This document shows positions 16,243-25,775 of a stretch of DNA of 64,000 nucleotides, in pieces (the stretch's first letter is position 1; every line of letters starts with the position of its first letter). Origin of the DNA: Streptomyces sp. NBC_00234 (GTDB lineage: Bacteria > Actinomycetota > Actinomycetes > Streptomycetales > Streptomycetaceae); assembly GCF_036195325.1 (NCBI RefSeq), contig NZ_CP108101.1:3782001-3846000 (forward strand), written 5' to 3'. Under the pieces are notes generated by a model. That model searched no databases. It saw only the letters and a list, made by a program, of their open reading frames with translations, and was not told the origin of the DNA. The position numbers and the translations under genes were made by a program.

Positions 16243-17419
16243 CGATCCGAACTCCCGAGGTGACCTTCCGGCATATGTCGATCGCCTGCGCAGCGGTCGG
16301 CGCTGTGGCCAGCACATAGCCAACCCGCGTGCGGGAGTTGCGGATTGCGTGGATCCTGTCTCCGATCTTCACGGGCAGGTGCACCTTCAGGACGCCCGGA
16401 AGACCTTGCCACCGCTGTAGCCCCGTGATGTCGGCGACCCTTCCCGGTGGCGGTGTGAAGAAGCGGATGGCAGCGGCACCAGGATTCACCGGTGCCGTCT
16501 CCTGCGGCCTGGTCCGGTCGATGGCCCACTGGACCACAAGGTCGAGCAGGTCGCATCCGGTGGCTTGCCTGACGAGCACGGGAATCGAGTCTCCGCCGAC
16601 ACGGGTGTGCGTCTCGATGACCTCCGGGCCCGAAGGCGTCAGGCGCAGCTCCGTATGGCTGCAGCCATCGGTCATTCCCATGACGTCGAGGAAATCCGAG
16701 ACGTACTCCTTGATCGCTGCCGCGACCTCCGGTTCGACCTGCGCGGGGACGACATGACCCACCTCCACGAAGGGGTTCGCCGGGTCGTCGTCGTGCGTGA
16801 ACTTCCCCGTGATCGCCACCACGTGGTGATCACCGGCACAGCTGAAGCCCTCGACCGAGAATTCCCGGCCCGGGAGGAACGGCTCGGCAATGTACTCGTC
16901 GGTGGTCGTGGGCGGCAGGACCACCTCGTCGGCCTTCCGGAAGCATGAGACGTTCTCGCTTCCCTGGCCGTGTCGCGGCTTCACCATCACCGGGTATCCG
17001 TGCCTGGCCGCGAAGTTGTGGATGTCTGCGACGTCCCGCACGACCTCACAGGGAACAGTGGAGAACCCCTTGTCCCGCAACCAGGTCCGCATGGCGAGCT
17101 TGTCCCGTGTGCGTGCGACCACTTCTGGCGACAGACCAGGAATCCCGAGGGCCTCGGCGATCCGCGCAGCAGGCATCAATCCCTGCTCCGTAAGTGAAAG
17201 CACCGCACTGAACGGGCTGTCACGGTGGATCGCCTGCACCAGCGGGATCAGCGACGGATCATCGTATTCGGTCAGCACAGTGCGCCTGACAACCGAATTC
17301 AACGCCTGGTCGTACCGTGCCGGTGTTTCGACCAGCGTGATCTCCGCACCGGACAAACGCAGGCGGTCACAGAGTCCAGGACTACTGCCCAGGACAACGA
17401 CCTGTCTCGGGGCTTCCAT
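16229..17419 (-). CDS. ATP-grasp ligase B
   Basis: A 396-aa ATP-grasp enzyme of the carboxylate-amine ligase type. The start at MEAPRQVVVLG is supported by AAAGGA upstream; a GTG three codons earlier is too close to it. An N-terminal Rossmann-like part (VVVLGSSPG) precedes the ATP-binding Lys147 in PVMVKPRHGQGS, AEPFLPGREFSVEG, and the metal-binding segment with Glu257 and VIETHTRVGGD (267-277). Such enzymes join an amino acid to another amine via an acyl phosphate. It lies 46 nt after ligase A in one operon, so the two may act in sequence on one product. Confidence 0.8.
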   Translation of the reverse strand: MEAPRQVVVLGSSPGLCDRLRLSGAEITLVETPARYDQALNSVVRRTVLTEYDDPSLIPLVQAIHRDSPFSAVLSLTEQGLMPAARIAEALGIPGLSPEVVARTRDKLAMRTWLRDKGFSTVPCEVVRDVADIHNFAARHGYPVMVKPRHGQGSENVSCFRKADEVVLPPTTTDEYIAEPFLPGREFSVEGFSCAGDHHVVAITGKFTHDDDPANPFVEVGHVVPAQVEPEVAAAIKEYVSDFLDVMGMTDGCSHTELRLTPSGPEVIETHTRVGGDSIPVLVRQATGCDLLDLVVQWAIDRTRPQETAPVNPGAAAIRFFTPPPGRVADITGLQRWQGLPGVLKVHLPVKIGDRIHAIRNSRTRVGYVLATAPTAAQAIDICRKVTSGVRIDVSE

Positions 17420-17465
17420 GCCCAGCACATCCTTTCACTCGGGGAACACAGGGGCGAGCCAATGC

Positions 17466-18644
17466 CTACAGAGTCCGTATATAGGTGTCCAGATCCCTCA
17501 ACGACTCGCTCCGCAATACGGAATAACCGGTACGCCGGTTCCCCGAGAAGGGTTCCGCTCCGGAAACGAGATGTTCGCCGTCGTGGACGGCTCGCACTAC
17601 ATCGACTCCCGCCGGCCGGGCCGCTTCGGAGCGCTCGTCGAAGTGGAATCGAATCCCGTGCCAGATTCCCCGCGGTTCGTTCACGGGGACCTTCCAGTCG
17701 AGGCCGGCCCTGGCGTAGAGGTACGCCTCCTCCAGGCGCAGCCCGTGCTGCAGTTCGACGATCTCCGTCACATGGCCGCCGACGGGGCGAGCAGCGGCCT
17801 CGATGATGCTGATCCGCTCGGGATTCATCTTGAATTCCATGTGCATCACCCCCCGCACCATGCCCCAGCTCGACGCGATGCGCTCGGCCGTCTCCAACAG
17901 CCCTTGCCGGTGCTGTGCCGGCAGGTCGCTGCCGGAAATATGGCCGACCTCATGACATCCCGGAAGCGATGACACGAACTTCTGTGTCAATGCATGCGCG
18001 AGGATGCTTTCATCCTGCACGACGCATTCAAGACTGAACTCCGGCCCTTCCGCGAACTCTTCGACGAGAGCTCCCACGGTGAATTCGTAGTTGGTGAGCC
18101 GCGCCTTCCTGAAAGCGAACATCTTCGCCAGCGCGGCCTCGACCTCGTCCTGCGAGTCGCACGTGCGCACGAACAGGCTCATGGCCATGTCCAACGGCTT
18201 CACGACCACCGGGAAGGTGACGCTCCCCCAGTCGAACGCGCGGCTTTCCTCCAGCGAGGAAAGCCTGGCGAGCACCCGCGGTTGGGGTACGCCGTACCGG
18301 GCGAAGGCTTCCCGCATGAGCGACTTGTTCCGGGAGGCCCGTATGTTGATGACGTCGTTGTGATACAGACCCAATTCTTTTGCCAGGACGTCTGCCGCAA
18401 TCACCGCGAATTCGTTGCCCGCGGCCACTGCATCGAACCTCCGTGAACCGATTTGAGAAAGTAGTTCCCGAGGGGATTCCGACAGCGCCGGCACCCGAAT
18501 CCATTCGTGCAATCCGGCGGTGTTGTCCCCGACCGTGGAACGCTCAATCGTCACGATCGTCAGCCGCCAGCCCTCGCGTTTGCAGATTTCCGCAACGCGG
18601 TTCAGCGACCATTGCGCAACCGGGTGGAGCAAAAGAATATGCAT
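17466..18644 (-). CDS. ATP-grasp ligase A
   Basis: A 392-aa ATP-grasp enzyme. The start is placed at MHILLLHPVAQW because the fold begins there. Motifs are an N-terminal pre-ATP-grasp domain, Lys149 in FPVVVKPLDMAMS, the EEFAEGPEFSLE strand (195-206), and the catalytic acidic pair in HMEFKM (Glu270) and IIEAAARPVGG (280-290). This resembles dipeptide or amino-acid ligases (BL00235/carnosine-synthase-like), not the MvdD graspetide type. Its GC bias is slightly weaker than in core genes. It lies 44 nt after a 34-aa ORF and just upstream of ligase B. Confidence 0.8.
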   Translation of the reverse strand: MHILLLHPVAQWSLNRVAEICKREGWRLTIVTIERSTVGDNTAGLHEWIRVPALSESPRELLSQIGSRRFDAVAAGNEFAVIAADVLAKELGLYHNDVINIRASRNKSLMREAFARYGVPQPRVLARLSSLEESRAFDWGSVTFPVVVKPLDMAMSLFVRTCDSQDEVEAALAKMFAFRKARLTNYEFTVGALVEEFAEGPEFSLECVVQDESILAHALTQKFVSSLPGCHEVGHISGSDLPAQHRQGLLETAERIASSWGMVRGVMHMEFKMNPERISIIEAAARPVGGHVTEIVELQHGLRLEEAYLYARAGLDWKVPVNEPRGIWHGIRFHFDERSEAARPAGVDVVRAVHDGEHLVSGAEPFSGNRRTGYSVLRSESLRDLDTYIRTL

Positions 18645-18688
18645 GTTCACACGCCTTTGAACCCGTCGGGCAGGAAGTCGGTCACACG

Positions 18689-18793
18689 TCAGGGATTCTG
18701 CATCTGCGGGTCGCACCCGCATTCCGCCCGGTACGCCTCGATGCTCTCCGGCAGGGCAGCACGGAGCTGCCGCGGAGCAGCTCGACGACCCAC
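18689..18793 (-). CDS. 34-aa ORF heading the ATP-grasp operon (possible precursor peptide)
   Basis: GTG start at 18793 with AGGGGGA ending 5 nt upstream, one of the strongest ribosome binding sites in the region. The stop lies 44 nt before ATP-grasp ligase A. The basic N-terminus (MGRRAAPRQLRAALPES) and acidic, Cys-containing C-terminus (AECGCDPQMQNP) look like a leader plus core, but similarity is unknown. About 74% of codons end in G or C. Could be a peptide substrate of the ligases, a regulatory leader ORF, or chance. Confidence 0.4.
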   Translation of the reverse strand: MGRRAAPRQLRAALPESIEAYRAECGCDPQMQNP

Positions 18794-19040
18794 CGAAGTC
18801 CCCCTGGACGCGCGATGTTGCGGTCAGCAGCCCGCACCGGGCGACGCTCTCCGCGTGATCGCGTGGGCAAGCTAACACTCCATCGCCGTGCCCGAAAGAC
18901 AAGATCCGAAGGACAGGGTTGTACCCCCTGCGCTCCGGCGATCTCTCGTGCGTGACCGTTACGCCTGACATGCGACCTTCGTACGCACATGCGAATCTGG
19001 AAGGGCCCCATCGTTCGGGACGCTGACAGGAGGCGTGATC

Positions 19041-19211
19041 GTGGGCAAGAAACAGAGCCGGCAGAACCGTGGTGCTCGTTCAGGTGGCCATGAGCGCAGT
19101 GCCACCGCCGAGACGAAGGAACAGAAGCCGATGGGGGATACTCCCGACGCCGCGCGTGCGATCGGGGAGACCGTTTCCCACAAGAAGGAGCGGAAGTTCG
19201 GCCACAACTGA
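19041..19211 (+). CDS. Small conserved basic protein
   Basis: A 56-aa, highly charged, soluble protein beginning at GTG with AGGAGG 7 nt upstream. It begins with GKKQSRQNRGARSGG and ends KKERKFGHN, an ending I recall from small conserved streptomycete proteins of unknown function. No signal or membrane segment. It is divergent from the ATP-grasp operon (247 bp between starts) and convergent with the next gene. Confidence 0.6.
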   Translation: MGKKQSRQNRGARSGGHERSATAETKEQKPMGDTPDAARAIGETVSHKKERKFGHN

Positions 19212-19299
19212 TCCGCGGCCCTCGGGCAACCGACCTGCGGCCCCGTGGCAATCCGTCCGCGACCGGCATCCAGTACGGAACCTGGGCCGGTCGGGGCCG

Positions 19300-19578
19300 T
19301 CAGTACGCGCGAGGTGACATCAGCCGGGGTTCGGCGTCCGGTGCCTCAAGGAGGCAACTGGGGCTGCCGGGGCCCGGCTTCACGCGCACGGTGGCCGACT
19401 CCGGCGGTTCGGTGGGCAGTTCGATGCCCACGGCGATCGGGTCGTCTCCGCGCGCGGTGACGAATCCGGTCTCCTTGCCGTCGACCAGCACCTCCACCTC
19501 GACGGTGTGGCCCGTCTGAACGGTCACGGTCACCGAGTGGCCCGCGTGGTCGGTGTGGAAATGATGGCGCCGTCTCAT
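19300..19578 (-). CDS. Hypothetical protein (92 aa)
   Basis: Starts at ATG 19578 with GGAAGGTGA upstream. His/Arg-rich N-terminus (RRRHHFHTDHAGH), then a beta-rich segment (SVTVTVQTGHTVEVEVLVDG). No membrane segment, no cysteine-rich motif except one Cys near the end. It lies downstream of kdpC on the same strand with a 173-bp gap. The family was not recognised. Confidence 0.6.
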   Translation of the reverse strand: MRRRHHFHTDHAGHSVTVTVQTGHTVEVEVLVDGKETGFVTARGDDPIAVGIELPTEPPESATVRVKPGPGSPSCLLEAPDAEPRLMSPRAY

Positions 19579-19750
19579 GGAAGTCACCTTCCTGCGGCGC
19601 ACGTTCCGGGTCTGCGTCCGCCTCATCAAGCGTAGCCGCGCCGGGCCCTGCGGGCGCCGCGAGCGGGCCAGGCGGGGACAGCGGGGATGGCGGGGAACGG
19701 GCGGCCCCGGAGTGCCCGGGGCCGCCCGTCTGCCGCACCGACGGCCGTGG

Positions 19751-20416
19751 TCAGTGTCCGGTCAGAGCCCTGAGCGCGACGTTGAGCTGGAGCACGTTCA
19801 CCCGGGGCTCGCCGATGAAACCGAGGACGCGGTCGTCCGTGTGGGCGGCGACGAGTGCGGCGACCCGTCGGGCGTCGAGGTGGTTCTTCTCGGCGACGCG
19901 GTTGACCTGGAGCTTCGCGTATTCGGGGGAGATGTGCGGGTCCAGGCCGGAGCCGGAGGAGGTGACGGCGTCGGCCGGCACGTCGGAGGGATTCACCGGG
20001 TGGCCGGCGGTCGAGTTGTCCTTGACCACGGCGGCCTTGGCGTCCTTGACCCACTGGATCAGCTCCGGGTTGTCGCCCGAGCGGTTGGTCGCGCCGGAAA
20101 GGATCAGCGCGTACTGGGTGTTCACGCCGTTGGTACCGAGGACGTTGGAGGGGCGGGGCTGGAACCACCTGAGGTCCGGGGCCGCCGTCTCCTCCCCGTC
20201 CTTCAGGGGTACGTCGTAGCGCTGCCCGATGAGGGAGGAACCGACGACCCTGCCGCCGGACGTGATCTCGGAGCCGTTGGCCTTGTCGCTGAACAGGGCC
20301 TGGGCGACGCCGGTGACCGCGAGCGGGTAGACCACCCCGCAGATCAGGGTCAGGACGAGCAGGGCGCGCAGACCGGCGCCGAGCATCCGGGCCGTGCTTC
20401 CAAGGGAGTTGTTCAT
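19751..20416 (-). CDS. kdpC: Potassium-transporting ATPase subunit C
   Basis: A 221-aa KdpC. A single N-terminal membrane helix (LRALLVLTLICGVVYPLAVTGVAQ, about 17-40) is followed by a large external domain with the family motifs GSSLIGQ, FQPRPS, SGSGLDPHISPEYA and VNVLQLNVAL. KdpC stabilises the KdpFABC complex and raises ATP affinity. It begins 6 nt after kdpB as the last gene of the operon. No kdpD or kdpE follows. Confidence 0.97.
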   Translation of the reverse strand: MNNSLGSTARMLGAGLRALLVLTLICGVVYPLAVTGVAQALFSDKANGSEITSGGRVVGSSLIGQRYDVPLKDGEETAAPDLRWFQPRPSNVLGTNGVNTQYALILSGATNRSGDNPELIQWVKDAKAAVVKDNSTAGHPVNPSDVPADAVTSSGSGLDPHISPEYAKLQVNRVAEKNHLDARRVAALVAAHTDDRVLGFIGEPRVNVLQLNVALRALTGH

Positions 20417-20422
20417 CGCAGA

Positions 20423-22534
20423 TCAGCCGATTCCGGGGATGGTGGAGATGAGCAGGTCGATGATTTTGATGCCGATGAACGGGGCGACCAGGCCGCCGAG
20501 TCCGTAGATCCCGAGGTTGCGGCGGAGCATCTTGTCCGCGCTGGTGGGCTTGTACCGGACGCCCTTGAGGGCGAGCGGCACCAGCGCGACGATGATCAGC
20601 GCGTTGAAGACGACGGCGGACAGGATCGCCGACTCCGGTGAGGACAGGCCCATGATGTTGAGCTTGTCCAGGCCCGGATAGACGACCGCGAACATCGCGG
20701 GGATGATCGCGAAGTACTTCGCGACGTCGTTGGCGATCGAGAAGGTCGTCAACGCGCCTCGGGTGATGAGGAGTTGCTTGCCGATCTCGACGATCTCGAT
20801 GAGCTTGGTGGGGTTGGAGTCCAGGTCCACCATGTTCCCGGCCTCCTTGGCGGCCGAGGTGCCGGTGTTCATGGCCACCCCGACGTCCGCCTGAGCCAGC
20901 GCCGGCGCGTCGTTCGTACCGTCGCCGGTCATCGCGACGAGCTTGCCGCCCGCCTGCTCCCGCTTGATGAGGGCCATCTTGTCCTCGGGCGTCGCCTCGG
21001 CGAGGAAGTCGTCGACTCCCGCCTCCTCGGCGATGGCCTTCGCGGTCAGCGGGTTGTCGCCCGTGATCATGACCGTCCTGATGCCCATGCGGCGCAGTTC
21101 GTCGAACCGCTCGCGCATGCCCTCCTTCACGACGTCCTTGAGGTGGATGACTCCCAGGACCCGTGCGCCCTCCGCGTCCTCCAGTGCCACCAGCAGCGGC
21201 GTTCCGCCGGCCTCGGAGATCCCGTCGGTCAGCGCCTGGGTGTCCGCGGAGACACTGCCGCCACGCTCCCTGACCCAGGCGACGACCGAACCGGTCGCGC
21301 CCTTGCGCACCTTGCGCCCGTCGACGTCCACACCCGACATCCGGGTCTGGGCGGTGAAGGCCACCCACTCGGCCTGCTCCAGCTCGCCCTGGTGGCGTTC
21401 GCGCAGTCCGTACTTCTCCTTGGCCAGGACCACGATCGAGCGGCCCTCGGGGGTCTCGTCCGCGAGGGAGGAGAGCTGGGCGGCGTCGGCCAGTTCGGCC
21501 TCCGTGGTGCCCCTGACCGGTACGAACTCCGATGCCTGACGGTTGCCGAGGGTGATGGTGCCGGTCTTGTCGAGGAGGAGGGTGGAGACGTCGCCGGCCG
21601 CCTCCACCGCGCGGCCGGACATCGCCAGGACGTTGCGCTGGACCAGGCGGTCCATGCCCGCGATGCCGATCGCTGAGAGCAGCGCGCCGATGGTCGTGGG
21701 GATCAGGCAGACCAGCAGTGCGGTCAGCACGATCATCGACTGCTCGGCGCCCGCGTACGTGGCGAACGGCTGCAGCGTGACGACCGCGAGCAGGAAGACG
21801 ATCGTGAGGGACGCGAGCAGGATGTTGAGCGCGATCTCGTTGGGGGTCTTCTGCCGGGCCGCACCCTCGACCAGGTTGATCATCCGGTCGATGAAGGTCT
21901 CGCCGGGTTTCGTGGTGATCTTGACGACGATCCGGTCGGACAGCACCTTCGTACCGCCGGTGACGGCACTGCGGTCACCGCCCGACTCCCGTATGACCGG
22001 GGCCGATTCACCCGTGATCGCCGACTCGTCGACCGAAGCGACACCCTCGACGACGTCGCCGTCACCGGGGATGATGTCGCCCGCCTCGCAGACCACGAGG
22101 TCGCCGATGCGCAGCTCGGTGCCGGGCACCCGCTCCTCGTCGGAGCCAAGGAGACGGCGGGCGACGGTGTCCGTCTTCGCCTTGCGGAGCGTGTCGGCCT
22201 GCGCCTTGCCGCGGCCCTCGGCCACGGCCTCGGCCAGGTTCGCGAAGACCGTCGTCAGCCACAGCCAGGCGGTGATCGCCCAGCCGAACCAGTCGGTCGG
22301 GTCCTTGACCGCGAAGACCGTGGTCAGCACCGACCCGATCAGCACCACGAACATCACCGGCGACTTGATCATCACCCGGGGGTCGAGCTTGCGCAGCGCG
22401 TCCGGGAGTGCCTTGATCAGCATCCTGGGATCGAACAGACCCCCTCCCACCTTGCCGCTCCCGGGCTTGTGACCGGTGGGGGCGTCCTGGTGGGGCGCCA
22501 GATCGGGGGTGACGGTCGGCGTACTGGTGCTCAT
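20423..22534 (-). CDS. kdpB: Potassium-transporting P-type ATPase subunit B
   Basis: A 703-aa P-type ATPase subunit that energises high-affinity K+ uptake. It has the phosphorylation motif [10 protein letters not shown] (Asp322), the TGES actuator loop, hinge motif [20 protein letters not shown] and the KdpB-specific [18 protein letters not shown]. The N-terminus is about 30 residues longer than in E. coli and Pro/Gly-rich. The start overlaps the kdpA stop by four bases (ATGA), indicating translational coupling. Confidence 0.98.
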   Translation of the reverse strand: MSTSTPTVTPDLAPHQDAPTGHKPGSGKVGGGLFDPRMLIKALPDALRKLDPRVMIKSPVMFVVLIGSVLTTVFAVKDPTDWFGWAITAWLWLTTVFANLAEAVAEGRGKAQADTLRKAKTDTVARRLLGSDEERVPGTELRIGDLVVCEAGDIIPGDGDVVEGVASVDESAITGESAPVIRESGGDRSAVTGGTKVLSDRIVVKITTKPGETFIDRMINLVEGAARQKTPNEIALNILLASLTIVFLLAVVTLQPFATYAGAEQSMIVLTALLVCLIPTTIGALLSAIGIAGMDRLVQRNVLAMSGRAVEAAGDVSTLLLDKTGTITLGNRQASEFVPVRGTTEAELADAAQLSSLADETPEGRSIVVLAKEKYGLRERHQGELEQAEWVAFTAQTRMSGVDVDGRKVRKGATGSVVAWVRERGGSVSADTQALTDGISEAGGTPLLVALEDAEGARVLGVIHLKDVVKEGMRERFDELRRMGIRTVMITGDNPLTAKAIAEEAGVDDFLAEATPEDKMALIKREQAGGKLVAMTGDGTNDAPALAQADVGVAMNTGTSAAKEAGNMVDLDSNPTKLIEIVEIGKQLLITRGALTTFSIANDVAKYFAIIPAMFAVVYPGLDKLNIMGLSSPESAILSAVVFNALIIVALVPLALKGVRYKPTSADKMLRRNLGIYGLGGLVAPFIGIKIIDLLISTIPGIG

Positions 22535-24225
22535 GACGCGAGCCCTTCGGCGAGCGGTCCCAGCGCGAGCGCCGGGAAGTAGGTCAGACCGGCGACGATC
22601 AGGATCGTGCCGACCAGGAGGCCCGTGAACAGCGGCTTCTGCGTGCGCAGCGTGCCCGCCGTCTCGGGGACCGGGGTCTGCTCGGCCAGCGAGCCGGCCA
22701 GGGCGAGGACGAACACCATGGGCAGGAAGCGGCCCAACAGCATCGCGATGCCGATCGTGCTGTTGAACCACTGGGTGTCGGCGTTCAGACCGGCGAAGGC
22801 CGAGCCGTTGTTGTTGGCGCCCGAGGTGTACGCGTACAGGATCTCGGAGAAGCCGTGCGCACCGGAGTTGGTCATCGAGTGGGACGGGGTGTCCAGGGCC
22901 ATCGCCGCGGCGGTGAAGCAGAGGACCAGCGCCGGGGTGACGAGGATGTAGCAGGCGGCGAACTTGATCTGCCGCGTGCCGATCTTCTTGCCGAGGTACT
23001 CGGGGGTCCTGCCGACCATCAGACCGGCGATGAACACCGCGATGACCGCCATGATCAGCATGCCGTAGAGGCCGGAACCGACCCCGCCGGGGGCGATCTC
23101 GCCGAGCTGCATGCCCAGCATCGTGATGCCGCCGCCGAGGCCGGTGTACGAGGAGTGGAAGGAGTTCACCGCACCGGTGGACGTCAGGGTGGTGGCCACC
23201 GCGAAGATCGACGAGCCGGCGATCCCGAAGCGGGTCTCCTTGCCCTCCATCGCGCCGCCCGCGAGGTCGAAGGCCGGTCCGTTGTGCGCGGACTCGGTCC
23301 ACAGCATCAGGAGACTGAAGCCGATCCAGATCGTGGCCATCGCCGCGAGGATCGCGTACCCCTGCCTGACGCTTCCGACCATGCGCCCGAAGGTGCGGGT
23401 CAGCGCGAACGGGATGACGAGGATCAGGAAGATCTCGAAGAGGTTCGAGAGGGGGGTGGGGTTCTCGAAGGGGTGGGCGGAGTTGGCGTTGAAGTAGCCG
23501 CCACCGTTCGTGCCGAGCTCCTTGATGGCCTCCTGCGAGGCGACCGCGCCGCCGTTCCACTGCTGGGTGCCGCCCGTGAACTGGCCGACCTCGTGGATCC
23601 CGGCGAAGTTCTGGATCGCGCCGCACGCCACCAGCACGATCGCGCCGATCACGGAGATCGGGAGCAGGATGCGGACGGTGCCGCGCACCAGGTCGGACCA
23701 GAAGTTGCCCAGCTCACCGGTGCGGGCGCGGGCGAAGCCCCGTACGAGAGCGACCGCGACCGCCATGCCCACGGCGGCGGACACGAAGTTCTGCACCGCC
23801 AGGCCGCCGGTCTGCACGACGTGGCCCATGGCCTGCTCGCCGTAGTAGGACTGCCAGTTGGTGTTCGCGACGAACGAGGCGGCGGTGTTGAACGCCTGGT
23901 CCGGGTCGATCGAGGAGAAGCCGAGCGAGCCGGGCAGGGAGCCCTGCACGCGCTGCATCAGGTAGAGGAAGAGGACGCTCACCGCCGAGAAGGCGAGGAC
24001 ACCGCGCAGATAGGCGGGCCAGCGCATCTCGGAGGCGGGGTCGGCCCCGATGGCCTTGTAGATCCACTTCTCGACGCGCAGGTGCTTGTCGGAGGAGTAG
24101 GTGCGGGCCATGTAGTCGCCGAGCGGGCGGTACACGAGGCCCAGCGCGGCGATCAGGGCGAGCAGCTGGAGCAATCCGGAGAGGACAGGACTCATGGCCC
24201 CCGGAGCGGCGGCGACTGATGTCAC
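22531..24225 (-). CDS. kdpA: Potassium-transporting ATPase subunit A
   Basis: A 564-aa channel-like subunit with ten membrane helices and four selectivity-filter-like loops (such as [17 protein letters not shown] and [19 protein letters not shown]). The start is GTG 24225: GGAGAGG at the end of kdpF is 8 nt upstream. ATG 24195 (MSPVLSGL), closer to the usual family start, is an alternative. The stop overlaps kdpB by four bases. Confidence 0.95.
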   Translation of the reverse strand: MTSVAAAPGAMSPVLSGLLQLLALIAALGLVYRPLGDYMARTYSSDKHLRVEKWIYKAIGADPASEMRWPAYLRGVLAFSAVSVLFLYLMQRVQGSLPGSLGFSSIDPDQAFNTAASFVANTNWQSYYGEQAMGHVVQTGGLAVQNFVSAAVGMAVAVALVRGFARARTGELGNFWSDLVRGTVRILLPISVIGAIVLVACGAIQNFAGIHEVGQFTGGTQQWNGGAVASQEAIKELGTNGGGYFNANSAHPFENPTPLSNLFEIFLILVIPFALTRTFGRMVGSVRQGYAILAAMATIWIGFSLLMLWTESAHNGPAFDLAGGAMEGKETRFGIAGSSIFAVATTLTSTGAVNSFHSSYTGLGGGITMLGMQLGEIAPGGVGSGLYGMLIMAVIAVFIAGLMVGRTPEYLGKKIGTRQIKFAACYILVTPALVLCFTAAAMALDTPSHSMTNSGAHGFSEILYAYTSGANNNGSAFAGLNADTQWFNSTIGIAMLLGRFLPMVFVLALAGSLAEQTPVPETAGTLRTQKPLFTGLLVGTILIVAGLTYFPALALGPLAEGLAS

Positions 24226-24227
24226 AG

Positions 24228-24317
24228 TCAGAACCTCTCCGGCTTGATGAGGGCCAGCACGAGGTAGCCCAGCAGGACGGCGGCCACGACGAGGCCGACG
24301 ACGTTCTCGGCAGTCAC
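24228..24317 (-). CDS. kdpF: Potassium-transporting ATPase subunit F
   Basis: A 29-aa single-helix protein, GTG start, sequence [24 protein letters not shown], the classic KdpF pattern ending in ALIKPERF. It stabilises the Kdp complex. Its stop is next to the kdpA GTG, and its own GTG overlaps the stop of a tiny ORF upstream (GTGA), so the four reading frames are tightly coupled. Confidence 0.9.
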   Translation of the reverse strand: MTAENVVGLVVAAVLLGYLVLALIKPERF

Positions 24318-24397
24318 AGCTTCGCCACCCCTCTGGCGATGAATGCCACCAGCGCGAAGACCGCGATCGTGGTGACGACGAAGGCCATGTCGGCCAT
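24314..24397 (-). CDS. 27-aa membrane peptide at the head of the kdp operon
   Basis: ATG 24397 with AGGAG about 7 nt upstream. The peptide is one hydrophobic helix ([20 protein letters not shown]) with a short basic tail. Its TGA overlaps the kdpF GTG. It resembles KdpF in size and character but lacks the KPERF end, so it may be an extra Kdp subunit, a regulator, or a leader. The kdp promoter must lie in 24398-24562, where I see no clear element. Confidence 0.6.
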   Translation of the reverse strand: MADMAFVVTTIAVFALVAFIARGVAKL

Positions 24398-24562
24398 CGT
24401 GAGCTCCTGAGTGAAGAACGGATTCTCGGACATTCCGAGGAAACCGCTTCTCAGGCGGGCCGCGGCTCCCGTTAACGGGTCCCATACGAATCGCGGGGCG
24501 CTCTTGACGCTTCTCCTACGGCGCGGGGGCGCGGGGTGTCACAGCCCCGGGTCTGTGCCGCC

Positions 24563-25468
24563 TCAGCCCTCACGGCGGACGTCGTCGAGGGCCTCGTACA
24601 TCGCGCGGCGGCCCATTGCCGCGAGTACGGGATTCGTGACGCGGTAGTAGTGCTCCACCATGAGGCCGAAGCACAGCGCCCAGCCCCGCCCCCGCGCCCA
24701 CGTCGCGTCGTCCACCCCGACCGACTCGCGGAACAGGCCGCGGGTCGGCGGCGACAGCAGGGTCCAGGCGGCCATCGTGTCGCAGGCGGGATCTCCGGTG
24801 CCCAGTCCGCCGAAGTCGATGACGGCGGTGAGCCTCCCCCCGCGAACCAGCACGTTCCCCGGCAGGAGATCGCCGTGGAGCCAGACGGGTTCGCCCTCCC
24901 ACTGCGGGAGCCCGAGGCATTCCTCCCAGGCCGCTGTCGCGGCGTCCCCGTCGACCGTGCCGTCCGCGCCGAGGTCACGGATCGCGGCGCGGACCTGCTC
25001 CTCGCGACCGCTCAGCGGCCCGCCGCGGAACGACGCCGGTCCACCGGTGGCGTCGACCGACCGCAGGGCCGCGACGAAGCCGCCCAGTTCCACGGCCGCG
25101 TGCGGAAGGTCGGTGAGGGGCTCGTCGACGGCGTTCTCACCCTCCAGCCATCGGTAGACCGACCAGGGAAGGCCGTAGCCCTCACCCGGCTCCCCCACCG
25201 CGAGCGGGACCGGCACGGCGAGCGGGAGATGCGGGGCGAGATGCGGCAGCCAGCGCTGTTCCTTGGCGACCTGTCCGGCCGCGCGGGGAACGCGCGGCAG
25301 CCGTACGGCCATGTCGTCGCCCAGCCGGTACATGGCGTTGTCCGTGCCGGCGGAACGGACCGCCGTGACGGGCAGGTGCGCCCAGGCGGGGAACTGCGCC
25401 GCGATCAGCCTGCCGACCAGCGGGGCATCGATGTCGACTTCGTCGGCGTGCATCTTCGTGCCCGTCAT
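24563..25468 (-). CDS. Aminoglycoside phosphotransferase family kinase
   Basis: A 301-aa APH-fold kinase. The start at MTGTKMHADEV has GGAGGAAG upstream. Catalytic loop WLHGDLLPGN (His198, Asp200, Asn205) and metal-binding IDFGGLGTGDPACD (Asp218) are intact; the N-lobe has RSAGTDNAMYRLG and MAVRLPRV (ATP Lys replaced by Arg, common in this subgroup). It resembles the streptomycete APH(6)-like/MrdP group of unknown substrate. Antibiotic resistance is not implied. Monocistronic, convergent with none of its neighbours. Confidence 0.85.
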   Translation of the reverse strand: MTGTKMHADEVDIDAPLVGRLIAAQFPAWAHLPVTAVRSAGTDNAMYRLGDDMAVRLPRVPRAAGQVAKEQRWLPHLAPHLPLAVPVPLAVGEPGEGYGLPWSVYRWLEGENAVDEPLTDLPHAAVELGGFVAALRSVDATGGPASFRGGPLSGREEQVRAAIRDLGADGTVDGDAATAAWEECLGLPQWEGEPVWLHGDLLPGNVLVRGGRLTAVIDFGGLGTGDPACDTMAAWTLLSPPTRGLFRESVGVDDATWARGRGWALCFGLMVEHYYRVTNPVLAAMGRRAMYEALDDVRREG

Positions 25469-25775
25469 ACAGGTCTTCCTCCGGCTGTACGTGGATGTTC
25501 CGTGCGCCGCGTCCATGCGCTCCGCCCGGCGGGGCACCGTACTGACCGCCGCCTCCGACGTTCAAATGATTTACCGCACGGGATGCCCCAACAGCCTTTA
25601 TTTCAGGGGGTCTTCGAGGTTTATCTACGCGCGGAGCTACGAGTCCCGAACGATCATTCGGGCATATCAGACGACTTCTTGCGCAGCCATTACCGGCGAG
25701 TACTCGGAGCTGCTAGAAACTGGGGCGCCCCACCAAATCCCCACTCACCCCCCACACTTCGAAGGGCTGGCAGCC
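25469..25775. other. 307-bp divergent intergenic region
   Basis: Separates the divergent kinase and SGNH-hydrolase genes and is more AT-rich than its surroundings. It holds a perfect 10-bp palindrome CGAGTACTCG at 25697-25706, 70 nt before the lipase start. I see no gene in it. Confidence 0.4.

Noticed and set aside
18645-18688. Continuation of the 34-aa ORF past its stop (RVTDFLPDGFKGV)
   Set aside because: Same frame gives a peptide-like 13 codons to another stop, but there is no ribosome binding site and it needs read-through of TGA. Left unclaimed.
18805-18990. Promoter for the ATP-grasp operon (TTGTCT and TAGCTT hexamers)
   Set aside because: Hexamers present in the gap but with wrong spacing, so not claimed.
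24195-24225. Shorter kdpA start at ATG 24195
   Set aside because: Closer to the usual family N-terminus, but the GTG at 24225 has a good ribosome binding site at the expected distance; kept as alternative only.
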